Shown: in pieces, positions 18,273 through 26,432 of the stretch
Layout: each line of letters starts with the position of its first letter
How positions within the stretch are numbered: position 1 is the first letter of the stretch
DNA from: an uncultured Fidelibacterota bacterium
GTDB taxonomy: Bacteria; Fidelibacterota; Marinisomatia; Marinisomatales; UBA1611
Assembly: GCA_902611135.1 (NCBI GenBank)
Contig: CACLYL010000008.1
Coordinates: forward strand, 1-39,407
Direction of reading: 5' to 3'
DNA: 39,407 nucleotides
Notes under the pieces: generated by a model
What the model saw: only the letters and a program-made list of their open reading frames with translations
Databases searched by the model: none
What the model was told of the DNA's origin: nothing
Made by a program: the position numbers and the translations under genes

Positions 18273-18478
18273 GTGCCACCATAACAGTAATGAGGATTAT
18301 TTGGTTTGACTAAAATTAAACAAGATTTACAGATGAAGCACCAAACTTTTTGTTCGTTGTATCGAACTCTGTACATGATATTGGACTCAACTTCACATCG
18401 AAAACATTTCTTTCGTCTTTTTTGATTCAACCTACTTTTTTCTTTCCCTTTTTCTTCTAACGATTTGTTTAACTTCAT
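18260..18478 (-). CDS. Small zinc-ribbon protein of unknown role
   Basis: A 72-residue protein from the ATG at 18478 (a longer frame to 18511 exists). Basic N-terminal helix, then KKCFRCEVES, an RVRYNE strand, a CFICKSCL pair of cysteines, and a conserved-looking end NNPHYCYGGTWKR. The four-cysteine spacing fits a single zinc-binding ribbon. I recognise the YGGTWK ending as belonging to a family of small marine-bacterial hypothetical proteins, but have no function to give. It overlaps the 117-residue gene upstream by about 47 bases and overlaps the acetylesterase start by 13 bases, so three genes are stacked. Start is uncertain. Confidence 0.65.
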   Translation of the reverse strand: MKLNKSLEEKGKEKSRLNQKRRKKCFRCEVESNIMYRVRYNEQKVWCFICKSCLILVKPNNPHYCYGGTWKR

Positions 18479-18785
18479 TTTGGGCCTGTTTCCAAGTAAT
18501 ATTGCCATCAACCAATTGATCTTTCAATGAGTTATTAAATTCACTTTTTAATGACCCCTTTGAGCTCCAACCTCGCGCCCAAAGAGATTGATTTTTTAGT
18601 TCATCTTTCGAAACAACAACACACTTGCTTTTATCACAGATGGCAAACAATTCGATAAGATTATTTCTTTTATCTATATTTTTTACTTCATAATGTTTCC
18701 AACCATGAACTCTTTTTATTGAAGTCCATTTGGATTTCTGAAGTTTCACAATTTTATTATACTTTTTGTCATAATTGTTAACCAT
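18432..18785 (-). CDS. TIGR02450-family tryptophan-rich small protein
   Basis: A 117-residue basic protein. Its core SKWTSIKRVHGWKHYEVKNID, followed by LIELFAICDKSKCVVV and LWARGW, matches the TIGR02450/DUF2389 tryptophan-rich family, found mostly in marine and photosynthetic bacteria and of unknown function. The N-terminal residues are Lys-rich. The C-terminal third is a Lys/Arg/Gln-rich helix, longer than the usual family member. It overlaps the next gene downstream (zinc ribbon) by about 47 bases. No ribosome binding site stands out. Confidence 0.7.
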   Translation of the reverse strand: MVNNYDKKYNKIVKLQKSKWTSIKRVHGWKHYEVKNIDKRNNLIELFAICDKSKCVVVSKDELKNQSLWARGWSSKGSLKSEFNNSLKDQLVDGNITWKQAQNEVKQIVRRKRERKK

Positions 18786-18842
18786 AATATGAACTAATAT
18801 TCTTTTTGTTCTAATCCTCTTAAAACAGTCTATCTATCAGTT

Positions 18843-19691
18843 TCATCCCATTCGACCTGATTGGTAATCATCAAAAGCCTCAAGAATTTCTTTTTTGGTA
18901 TTCATTACAAAAGGACCTCCTCTAGCAACCGGCTCATTTAAAGGTTCTCCTGCTACAACAATAAATCTTGTATCTGATAGGGATGATTTTCCATTAATAC
19001 TTCCCTTTGTGTCCAAAACTCCCAATTGTCCTTTCTTTAAAATTAAATTGGATATTATTTCGCCTTCATAGACATAAATAAAAGAATTCCAACCATCATT
19101 AACTTTTAAATTAATATTAGATAATTCATTGATACTAACATCTAAGTAAAGAAATCCAGTATGTGATCTGCCAGGACCTTTAATATTATTATAAAGGCCT
19201 GATATTATCTTAATATTCATTCCACCTATTAAGATACTGGGAATTTTATTTGCTGGGATATCTTGGTAGTAAGGATCAATCATTTTTTTTTCCTTTGGTA
19301 GATTTAGCCATAGTTGAAAACCACGCATACTTCCTTCAGTTTGTTCAGGCATTTCGCTATGAACAACTCCTTTTCCTGCAGTCATCCATTGCACAGATCC
19401 ATCTTTTAAGTATCCTTCATTGCCTGCACTATCCTTATGCCTAAAATTCCCCTTTATCATGTAAGTTATAGTCTCAAATCCACGATGAGGATGAGGAGGA
19501 AAACCTTTTATATAATCATTCGGATCATCACTTCCAAACTCATCAAGTAATAAAAAAGGATCTAACATATTTAACTCTGGGCTACCAATTATTCTAGTTA
19601 AGCGAACGCCAGCACCATCACTCGTTTTTATTCCATTAACTTTATATTTAATCTTTCTCACTTTAAAACTATCAAATCCTGAATTGACCAT
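18843..19691 (-). CDS. Pirin family protein
   Basis: A 282-residue bicupin of the pirin family. The N-terminal cupin shows the metal-binding pattern HPHRGFET near 77 (two His), and a later KGVVHSEMP near 108 (His and Glu). The PYYQDIPANKIP linker and a second barrel follow, closing with GGPFVMNT. Bacterial pirins such as YhhW act as quercetinases or as regulators of metabolism; which applies here is unknown. The gene ends in TGA, followed at once by further in-frame stops, so TGA is a working stop codon in this genome. This matters for the gene at 24803. Confidence 0.9.
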   Translation of the reverse strand: MVNSGFDSFKVRKIKYKVNGIKTSDGAGVRLTRIIGSPELNMLDPFLLLDEFGSDDPNDYIKGFPPHPHRGFETITYMIKGNFRHKDSAGNEGYLKDGSVQWMTAGKGVVHSEMPEQTEGSMRGFQLWLNLPKEKKMIDPYYQDIPANKIPSILIGGMNIKIISGLYNNIKGPGRSHTGFLYLDVSINELSNINLKVNDGWNSFIYVYEGEIISNLILKKGQLGVLDTKGSINGKSSLSDTRFIVVAGEPLNEPVARGGPFVMNTKKEILEAFDDYQSGRMG

Positions 19692-19756
19692 GTAGATTTT
19701 AATTATATTACCATTACTATTTGTAACATATTATTAATCTATAAAGATAGTATTTT

Positions 19757-20029
19757 TTAATTTTTATTTTCTTCTAATTTTTCTAGCCTCATATTTAAAG
19801 CCTTTATATCATCTTCAATATCATTTACCTCTAAAGCTAAAAGTCTAGAAAGGGCATCAACACGTTCTCCAATATTAATTTCTAAATCAAAAAGAGATTG
19901 AACCCAGCCTTTTTCATTGTAATACTTTTTATCATCATCTGATAATTTAAACCGTGCTTGCCCAGTGGTTATGAAAAATATCAAAACGATAATCCCACCA
20001 GTAATTATACCTTTCAGAAATTGACTCAT
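19757..20029 (-). CDS. Small membrane-anchored coiled-coil protein
   Basis: A 90-residue protein. Residues about 4-22 are hydrophobic (LKGIITGGIIVLIFFITTG), a probable membrane anchor. The rest is charged and helical, with a C-terminal run (IEDDIKALNMRLEKLEENK) that fits a coiled coil. No family is recognised. It is divergent from the FabG-like gene at 20112 and could be involved in envelope organisation, but that is speculation. Start ATG is at 20029. Confidence 0.5.
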   Translation of the reverse strand: MSQFLKGIITGGIIVLIFFITTGQARFKLSDDDKKYYNEKGWVQSLFDLEINIGERVDALSRLLALEVNDIEDDIKALNMRLEKLEENKN

Positions 20030-20111
20030 AAAATCACCTATTTATAAAATTTTCGAGAATCAATTTAAACTAAAAAATCAGAATTTTATTAAAATATTTG
20101 TAAATTCAATC

Positions 20112-20840
20112 ATGAACTTGTTAAATAATAAAATTGCAATTATAACAGGTGCAGGAAGGGGTATTGGAAAGGCGACCGCCCAACTGTTTCAAAAGGAAGG
20201 CGCTACGGTTATTATTGCAGAAAGTAATAAAATTTTAGGTAAAAAGACAGCAGATAAAATTGGCGGATATTTTATCCATACGGATGTTAGTAATGAAGAG
20301 AGTGTTAATGACTTATTTGAATCTATTAAACATAAATTTAATAAATTAGATATCTTGGTAAATAACGCTGGAGTATTAAAAGATAACACCCTAAAAAAGT
20401 TGTCCTCAAACGATTTTGATTCGGTGATAAATATAAACCTAAAAGGCACTTATTTATGTGGGAAAAGGGCCGCTGATTTAATGATTGATCAAAATTATGG
20501 TGTCATATTAAATGCTGCATCTGCTGTTGCTCATAATGGAAATTTTGGCCAAACTAATTATGTTGCCAGTAAGAGTGGCGTAATTGGAATGACCAAGGTC
20601 TGGGCGCGGGAATTAGGAAAATACAATATTCGTGTTAACGCAGTTGCTCCCGGGTTTATAAAAACTGATATGACAAAAGATTTACCTGAAAAGATCATTC
20701 AATTAATGAATGACAAAGTTCCATTAAAAAGGTGGGGAAAACCTGAAGATGTTGCAAAAGCATATACTTTTTTAGCTAGTGAAAATGCCAGTTATATATC
20801 AGGTGCAACTTTAAATGTTGATGGCGGAGTGGTGATATAA
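20112..20840 (+). CDS. fabG: Short-chain dehydrogenase, 3-oxoacyl-ACP reductase type
   Basis: A 242-residue SDR enzyme of classical length. Landmarks: cofactor loop TGAGRGIGKA at about 12-21; NNAGVLKD near 84; active-site Ser in the NAASAVAH segment near 138; YVASK with Tyr and Lys at about 152-156; PGFIKTDM near 184; and a final GATLNVDGGVV typical of FabG. In the fatty-acid elongation cycle FabG reduces beta-ketoacyl-ACP, and many paralogs act on other keto compounds, so the substrate is not certain. It lies alone on the plus strand, with no fatty-acid genes nearby, which weakens the FabG assignment. Confidence 0.85.
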   Translation: MNLLNNKIAIITGAGRGIGKATAQLFQKEGATVIIAESNKILGKKTADKIGGYFIHTDVSNEESVNDLFESIKHKFNKLDILVNNAGVLKDNTLKKLSSNDFDSVININLKGTYLCGKRAADLMIDQNYGVILNAASAVAHNGNFGQTNYVASKSGVIGMTKVWARELGKYNIRVNAVAPGFIKTDMTKDLPEKIIQLMNDKVPLKRWGKPEDVAKAYTFLASENASYISGATLNVDGGVVI

Positions 20841-20901
20841 ATTTTTAAAAGCTCAACAAATCAAGTTCTGCATAGTAATCTTAAAGATCCATTCGACCTA
20901 T

Positions 20902-22131
20902 TTAAATAGTATACACCTTGGTTGGTGTGGTTCTACCTTTCAAAGTAATCTCGCCACTTAGCTTACTTTTATCATGAAGTTCCCTTTTTAGAGCCGTGTA
21001 AATCTCTTGACTAAAAGAGATTTCAGTTTCAAATTTTTTATTTGCTTGTTCAAGTCTAGACGCAACATTAACTGTATCACCAATAGTACTGTATTGAAGC
21101 ATTTCCTTGCTTCCTAAATTACCTGCAATGACACTGCCCGTATGAATTCCGATTCGCATGGTGATGGATTTAATACCATGATTTTTCCAATACCTTGAAG
21201 TTTCTTTTTGATCCCATTCATTGTTCAGTTCCATTAACATTTTCTTCATTTTAACAGCGCAAAGTGTTGCATTGTTTTCATGATTTTTTAATTTTTCTGG
21301 AGCACCAAATACGACCATTATCGAATCACCAATGTAATTCAGAATGTGTCCATCAAATTCTTTAATGGCTACATGCATTTTTGTAAAGTATTCATTTAAA
21401 AATTCTAGAGCAACCTCAGGAGACATCTTTTCAGTAATTGTTGAGTAAGCACTTAAATCAGAAAATAAAATACTGACCCATCGATTTTCTCCATCCAAAT
21501 CTCCGCCTTCTTTGATCATTTTTTCAGATAAAATATCACCAAAATATCTCTTTAAAGTGTTCTGCATCAGTTTTTTTGTTTCTTCAATTGAAATTGCTTT
21601 AGCAAAATCTGACCTTGAGTTATACTCATTTTGATATTTGTTATATGTTAATAGGACTAGAGGGATTGGAATTGAAAAAAACCATATTATGATCGATGCA
21701 TCTTGAATGTTAATTAACATAGGAATAAATGTTGAGAAAAAAAAGAAAACAGTTATCAAAGAAATGGTAAAACTAAATGGAAAAAGTATATAAATAAACA
21801 ACAGGAGAACAGGAATAAAGAGCAAAATATCTTTTTGCGAAAGTCCAGATTGTTCTAAGGCATCTGGATTTAACATCATAAGATAGATTTGAAAAAAGTG
21901 ATAAAAAAGGAATAGAACACATAAAATCAAATCAAACTTTTTCTGTTTAATTGTTTTCGGAAGAAAAAAGTAGGATATGTAAGCAGAGAAGAATAAAGGA
22001 AAAACTAACAGAGTGTAGCTAAATCCTCCAAGGGCAATATAGAAGTTTACCGCATCACCAACTGTCAATAGTAAAAAGAAAATAATAGCAAAATTAATCG
22101 GTTTTCTTATACGATTAAATTTTTCTGCCAT
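20902..22131 (-). CDS. Class III adenylate/guanylate cyclase with membrane domain
   Basis: About 409 residues from ATG at 22131, which has a GGAAG-like ribosome binding site just upstream; a longer frame reaches 22257. The N-terminal half has five to six hydrophobic helices. The catalytic domain starts with ILFSDLSAYS (first metal Asp) and includes YIGDSIMVVFGAP (second metal Asp). RIGIHTGSVIAGNLGS and QYSTIGDTVNVASRLE follow, with the Asn and Arg used for transition-state stabilisation. All catalytic positions look intact, so it should make cAMP or cGMP. The membrane part resembles sensors, but its signal is unknown. Confidence 0.88.
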   Translation of the reverse strand: MAEKFNRIRKPINFAIIFFLLLTVGDAVNFYIALGGFSYTLLVFPLFFSAYISYFFLPKTIKQKKFDLILCVLFLFYHFFQIYLMMLNPDALEQSGLSQKDILLFIPVLLLFIYILFPFSFTISLITVFFFFSTFIPMLINIQDASIIIWFFSIPIPLVLLTYNKYQNEYNSRSDFAKAISIEETKKLMQNTLKRYFGDILSEKMIKEGGDLDGENRWVSILFSDLSAYSTITEKMSPEVALEFLNEYFTKMHVAIKEFDGHILNYIGDSIMVVFGAPEKLKNHENNATLCAVKMKKMLMELNNEWDQKETSRYWKNHGIKSITMRIGIHTGSVIAGNLGSKEMLQYSTIGDTVNVASRLEQANKKFETEISFSQEIYTALKRELHDKSKLSGEITLKGRTTPTKVYTI

Positions 22132-22285
22132 AAATCTTTCTTCCATGATATGGTTTTCAAATTTACACGTATACTTATCTATTCGTGCTATTTCATTAAT
22201 ATATTGCATTATTGGTGTAGAATTACAAAAGGTAGAAAGTAGATAATACCTAAACAACTATCGCTGGATGATATCATATGCTGGC

Positions 22286-22615
22286 TTACAACTTTTGACT
22301 TTTAAATGTATTAACGATGACTACGCCCATAGCAATAAAGAGAAGACCTACAAAGGATTGCCATTGCAAATTCTCATCATAAATTAGGTAACCAAATAGC
22401 GTTACAAGGAATATACCAGCTCCTGCCCAAGTTGAATAAACGACAGCAATAGGTATCTCTCTCAGAGCAAATGTTAAAAGATAAAAGGATAATGAGTATG
22501 AAAGTACTAATATAATGCTTACCATAGGTTTTGTGAAATTTTTAGAAAAAGGAAGTAAAATAGTTGCAAAAACCTCAAATATAATTGCTCCAATAAGGTA
22601 TATATATGATAACAT
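22286..22615 (-). CDS. Small multidrug resistance (SMR) efflux protein
   Basis: A 109-residue protein with four transmembrane helices, the size and layout of EmrE/QacE exporters. The essential membrane Glu of the family is visible in IFEVFAT (residue 14). The VVYSTWAGAGIFLV segment matches the AYAIWAGLG motif of helix 3. Such proteins act as antiparallel dimers exchanging protons for cationic drugs or, in some subfamilies, guanidinium. Substrate is unresolved. It starts at ATG 22615, 26 bases downstream of the flavin reductase stop. Confidence 0.9.
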   Translation of the reverse strand: MLSYIYLIGAIIFEVFATILLPFSKNFTKPMVSIILVLSYSLSFYLLTFALREIPIAVVYSTWAGAGIFLVTLFGYLIYDENLQWQSFVGLLFIAMGVVIVNTFKSQKL

Positions 22616-22641
22616 GTTAATAATACGTTGTTTAGTTTAGA

Positions 22642-23130
22642 TTAAATTAACTTAATAAAATCATTTAAAATACTCTTGACCGAATCTTCATTGTAAGGGC
22701 TTGTATTATTTACCATGATAGTCCGTGGGAATACAATAACCCCAAGATGTTCTAATTGAATTCGAAAAGTCGAAAGAAATCTAGCCCCTGCACCACCACT
22801 GTGTGTACCTATAAGTGCCTTTTTATTTGAAAAAAGTTCTCTAAAGTTATCAGTGATAACTGATATCCATGTAATAGCATTTGTGAGTATGGGTGGAGAG
22901 CCTCCATTATACTCTGGTGCACAAAAAATCAATCCATCAGCATTTTTAAATTTTTGACCTAATTCATAGATAAGTGCTTTGTCAATATTATTTAAATTAG
23001 GTAAATAAAGAGGCATTTCATAATCCTCTAAAACTACTATTTCATTTTTAATATTAATATCTCTTTTTATGTTCTTGGCAAGAATAAAATTCGTACCCTT
23101 GGTAGCAGAGATAATTAATATTTTAGACAT
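22642..23130 (-). CDS. NADPH-dependent FMN reductase-like flavoprotein
   Basis: A 162-residue protein with the flavodoxin-like fold: an N-terminal strand KILIISATKGT forming the phosphate loop, then CAPEYNGGSPPILTNAITW, where P-E-Y-N-G is the flavin-binding loop of NADPH-dependent FMN reductases (the ChrR/YieF group), followed by a GTHSGGAGAR segment. Such enzymes reduce quinones, azo compounds or chromate using FMN. It is followed by the SMR gene on the same strand with a short gap. Confidence 0.88.
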   Translation of the reverse strand: MSKILIISATKGTNFILAKNIKRDINIKNEIVVLEDYEMPLYLPNLNNIDKALIYELGQKFKNADGLIFCAPEYNGGSPPILTNAITWISVITDNFRELFSNKKALIGTHSGGAGARFLSTFRIQLEHLGVIVFPRTIMVNNTSPYNEDSVKSILNDFIKLI

Positions 23131-23142
23131 AAAATGGGTTAT

Positions 23143-24582
23143 TTATTTTAAAAAAATCATTTTGTTTGTTTTATGAAATTCTGTGCTGGTTATTTGGTAG
23201 AGATATACTCCAGATGCCAAACTTTCACCTTTCTCATTTTTTCCATCCCATTCAATAGTTTTTAATCCTGGTCCCTGATGTTCATTTAGTAAAGTTCTTA
23301 CTTGTCTTCCCATTATATCAATAACGGAGATTTTAATGTTTATTGATTTAGAAATATTATAATGAATTTTTGTAGAGGGGTTAAATGGATTTGGATAATT
23401 TTTAAATTCTTTTAGAAGATATTCAGACTGGATCGGGTCTTTGGAAACACTAAGATCAGAATTAAGGAGTGATTTTGATATAAATCTATACAAATATAAA
23501 TGCCCAAAACCAACATACCAGAGGTCTTTTTTATTGCTAATATAGTCTAAATGAGACCAAGTATAATCTTGGTCCCAAACTAAAATATTAGGGTGTGTGA
23601 CCAAATGATACACTCCAGATGAATTTATCACATTTTCAAAAGCTGAATTAAGCTCCTCAATATCATAAGAGCCCCAATAATAATTATTACCAACTTCTAT
23701 TGTTGTTCCCACTGGGTCAAACTTATGAAGCAGATTATCCCAATTTGAGAAAAAATTTTCATTATAGTAAAATAACCTGGATATAAGATATTGACCATTA
23801 CTGGTCATTATATCTATGTCCTCATCATAGCTTCCATAAGGAGCTACCCATGCATAGATGTACTCATTTGGTCCTGATCGATTGTGACCTGTAAGGTTTA
23901 GATTATCAATTATGTCCTGTTTGCTACCAAGAACTTCCCCTTCCAAATCATCATAAGGAGCATAGGGATGAGTTCTTGAATGCGATAAGACCTCTACAAG
24001 TCCATTATCAACTTCATTTTGAATGTCATCCCAAGTTTCATTATTACAAGCTGAAGTAATAACGCCAACCGAGTACCACAGATTGTAGCTTCGAAAATTT
24101 TGGCATGCCTGGATAAATTTTTGGTTGCACCAATCTGCCCAATCATCTCCAGTTATTGTAACTGCAGCTTTTCTATTATCGTAATATTCGCTGATCCCTT
24201 GGAATGTTATATTAATTTTTTCATCAAAATCATTTACTAATTTTACAATAATTTTATCTGAAATAATTGAAAAGCCAACAGAGACATATGTAATACCATT
24301 TTGATAATCAAATCGAACCACCTCTTCCCCGTTGAAAAAATCATTTTCGACCTTAGTGGACATCAAAGACCAACTTTGAGATTCTAAGTTTTTTTTATAG
24401 GCCTTAAGATTATCTAGGTTTGGATCAATCTTCAACATATATGTTACTGGATAGGATAACCCATAATTAACATGGTCTTCATTGTTACATGTTAGCATGA
24501 GTTCACTATCAACAATTTGAACATCAATCACATTGCCAATAGTAAAATTGCAAAGGAAAAATGTAAAAAGAATATTTTTCAT
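23143..24582 (-). CDS. Secreted NodB/deacetylase-fold protein with type IX sorting tail
   Basis: A 479-residue exported protein. After a signal peptide and a beta-rich N-terminus (to about 130), a polysaccharide-deacetylase fold is suggested by VTITGDDW (Asp at about 146-147), SHSRTHP (His at about 201 and 205) and an APYGSYDE segment. This is the usual Asp-His-His metal triad of NodB-type enzymes. The C-terminus has FKNYPNPFNPST, DIMGRQVRTLL and GVYLYQI, the type IX sorting domain. It probably acts on an extracellular sugar or amide, but the substrate is unknown. It ends 13 bases before the flavoprotein gene downstream. Confidence 0.75.
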   Translation of the reverse strand: MKNILFTFFLCNFTIGNVIDVQIVDSELMLTCNNEDHVNYGLSYPVTYMLKIDPNLDNLKAYKKNLESQSWSLMSTKVENDFFNGEEVVRFDYQNGITYVSVGFSIISDKIIVKLVNDFDEKINITFQGISEYYDNRKAAVTITGDDWADWCNQKFIQACQNFRSYNLWYSVGVITSACNNETWDDIQNEVDNGLVEVLSHSRTHPYAPYDDLEGEVLGSKQDIIDNLNLTGHNRSGPNEYIYAWVAPYGSYDEDIDIMTSNGQYLISRLFYYNENFFSNWDNLLHKFDPVGTTIEVGNNYYWGSYDIEELNSAFENVINSSGVYHLVTHPNILVWDQDYTWSHLDYISNKKDLWYVGFGHLYLYRFISKSLLNSDLSVSKDPIQSEYLLKEFKNYPNPFNPSTKIHYNISKSINIKISVIDIMGRQVRTLLNEHQGPGLKTIEWDGKNEKGESLASGVYLYQITSTEFHKTNKMIFLK

Positions 24583-24802
24583 TTATGGGTATTTAGAGAT
24601 TATTTTTTTCCAGCTTTTATGGAATTTAATATTAATTCCATATTTGATAAAATTTTATTGAACAATAAAATACTACAAAATATCCAAAATAAACCTTTTA
24701 ATGGTTAAATTATATTAAAAGGCTAGTTATTTGAGGATAGTTTTTTTTGACATATCTTAAAATCTGTTTGATATAAAAGGCAATTATGTTTTAAAATTAT
24801 TT

Positions 24803-25630
24803 ATGTTACCTCTTTCTAAATTTTTTCTCTGGCTCTCTTTATCAATAGGATATCTGTATTCCCAGTATTATGAAATTGGAGATACAATAGTCAATTTTGG
24901 AGCTGATATTTGTGCAAATGGTGATGGATCATGGAATTTTAATGCTGAGTCTTACAACAAGGTAGTGTATCTTAGTATATTTGCATCTTGGTGAGGCGGT
25001 TGTCAGGCGGAGGCTCCGGAAATTGAAGAATTAAAAAATCATTACAGTAACCAAAATGTACTCATCATAAGTGCTGGGCGCGACTGGAATCAACCATACA
25101 GCTGTCAGGAATGGGTCCAAGAATTTGGACTTTCTTTTCCAATTTTAGATGATGAAAGTGATTCCTTATCAAGTATATTTGGGACTTCAATACCTACAAA
25201 TGTTGTTATTGATGCCAATAAGTTAGTCACTTTTGTTTCTAGCTATCATAATATGGGTCAAGTTGAAGATGCAATTGAAAGTGCGCTCAGTTCTATAATA
25301 CCTGATACAGATGGAGATGGAATATTAGATGATATAGACAATTGCATAGGTGTTGAAAATATTGATCAAATTGATAGCGATGGAGATGGCTTTGGAGATG
25401 AGTGCGATATATGTGACAATACAAGCACATGGGTTGGTCTAAACATTAATGGTAATATCAATTTAAATGGTTCATATGAAGTAGATGTGTTCGACCTGCT
25501 GGCATTAGCAGATCTTGTCTTAAATAACTACACAGATAACTGTGGTTTTGAAATATCTGATCTAAATGGGGATAATAGCGTAAATGTTTTTGATGTAATC
25601 ACTTTAGCGCAGTTTATAATAGAAAATTAA
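24803..25630 (+). CDS. Exported thioredoxin-like protein with in-frame TGA at UxxC, probable selenoprotein
   Basis: Read as one gene with TGA decoded as selenocysteine (24992-24994, residue 64), it encodes 275 residues. A signal peptide (about 1-20) leads into a TlpA/redoxin-type domain: VVYLSIFASW, then U-G-G-C-Q-A-E-A-P-E, so TGA stands exactly at the first Cys of the CxxC active site and Cys67 is the partner. Downstream the frame is uninterrupted: LIISAGRDW and an SIPTNVVID loop with the cis-proline, both expected of the fold. Residues about 168-204 are two thrombospondin type 3-like calcium repeats (DTDGDGILDD, DSDGDGFGDE); about 212-274 look like a dockerin-type pair (NINGNINL, DLNGDNSVNVFD). 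Nearby pirin, methyltransferase and M23 genes end in TGA, so this is not a general code change. The alternative is a one-base nonsense mutation of a Cys codon. Confidence 0.75.
24992..25026 (+). promoter_or_regulatory. Candidate bacterial SECIS stem-loop after the TGA
   Basis: Downstream of the TGA is a short hairpin: CGGA at 25008-25011 pairs with TCCG at 25015-25018, closing a three-base loop G-G-C (25012-25014). A second, looser stem may be TCA at 25003-25005 with TGA at 25024-25026 across an internal loop. There are 17 bases between the TGA and the loop, and a G is at the first loop positions, as expected for bacterial SECIS elements bound by SelB. Stability is modest and it was found by eye. 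Confidence 0.5.
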
Positions 25631-25680
25631 ATATTCAATTAGCCCACATAATACCGCTTTTTTAAGGTTTTTCTATAGGC

Positions 25681-26310
25681 TCAATATAAGTTTCCTAGGA
25701 CTAATCTCGGATCTGGAAAAACCTTTAAAGCTATTTTATGGTCAACTTCAGATACAACGCCAGGCAAATCACAACTTTTTGGCTCTATCAAACTTAATTG
25801 AAAATGAACATGTGGAGGCCATCCTCCATTTTCGTTTTTACTACCCAAATATCCAATGGTTTCACCAGTTTGCAACTTTAAACCAATTTTTTTATCAAGA
25901 ATTGAATCTTTAGATAGGTGCCCATATAATGCGTAAATATTTTGATTTTTTATCTTATGCTTCGTAACGATTGTATATCCATAGTCAAACTCTAAATCAT
26001 TATATTTAAAAGAAAAAATTTCTCCCTTAAAAAAAGATCTTACAGGTGTGCCAATTGGTGCTCCGATATCTATACCCATGTGAATATATCTTTTCCATTT
26101 TTCAAATAAATTGCCTTTGTACATGTTAGGTCTTTTTTCATTATACTTTCCAATTGAATATTTGTGTACCTTGTTTGACATATTTGGATTCAAAAAATCG
26201 TGGACATATACTTTGTCGGGAAGATCAATAATGCTTTGAAAAGATAGATTTGATAGGTCTGGCAACTCTGGATGTTTCTTAAAATTTTTAAAAAATGAAC
26301 TAACTATCAA
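25681..26310 (-). CDS. Peptidase M23 (LytM-type) domain protein
   Basis: A 209-residue protein with the M23 zinc metallopeptidase fold: HMGID at about 77-81 (His and Asp ligands), YGHLS at about 129-133 (catalytic His) and GGWPPHVHFQ at about 162-171 (HxH). All ligands are present, so it should be an active endopeptidase, classically on peptidoglycan cross-bridges. No signal peptide is seen, and the GGWPPHVHF wording resembles the M23 domains fused to aminotransferases, so the substrate may differ. The start appears to be TTG at 26310, with an AAAGG about ten bases upstream. Its stop is TGA. Confidence 0.82.
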   Translation of the reverse strand: MIVSSFFKNFKKHPELPDLSNLSFQSIIDLPDKVYVHDFLNPNMSNKVHKYSIGKYNEKRPNMYKGNLFEKWKRYIHMGIDIGAPIGTPVRSFFKGEIFSFKYNDLEFDYGYTIVTKHKIKNQNIYALYGHLSKDSILDKKIGLKLQTGETIGYLGSKNENGGWPPHVHFQLSLIEPKSCDLPGVVSEVDHKIALKVFPDPRLVLGNLY

Positions 26311-26432
26311 AACAATAATACCTTTATTAAAATTGTGTTTTAGGCTGTCAAGTCTAATTTTAAAAATATATTTTATTGAATCATATTTAATTAAATAAAA
26401 AAAATTAAATTCGTATAAAGGGAAATGTAAAT

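Noticed and set aside
24517-24708. Plus-strand frame upstream of the thioredoxin-like gene
   Set aside because: Overlaps the start of the deacetylase-like gene and its promoter region; no motifs.
24992-24994. TGA as a reassigned sense codon across the genome (as in some candidate phyla)
   Set aside because: Pirin, the methyltransferase and the M23 peptidase all end in TGA at sensible lengths, and pirin's TGA is followed at once by more stops, so TGA acts as a stop here.
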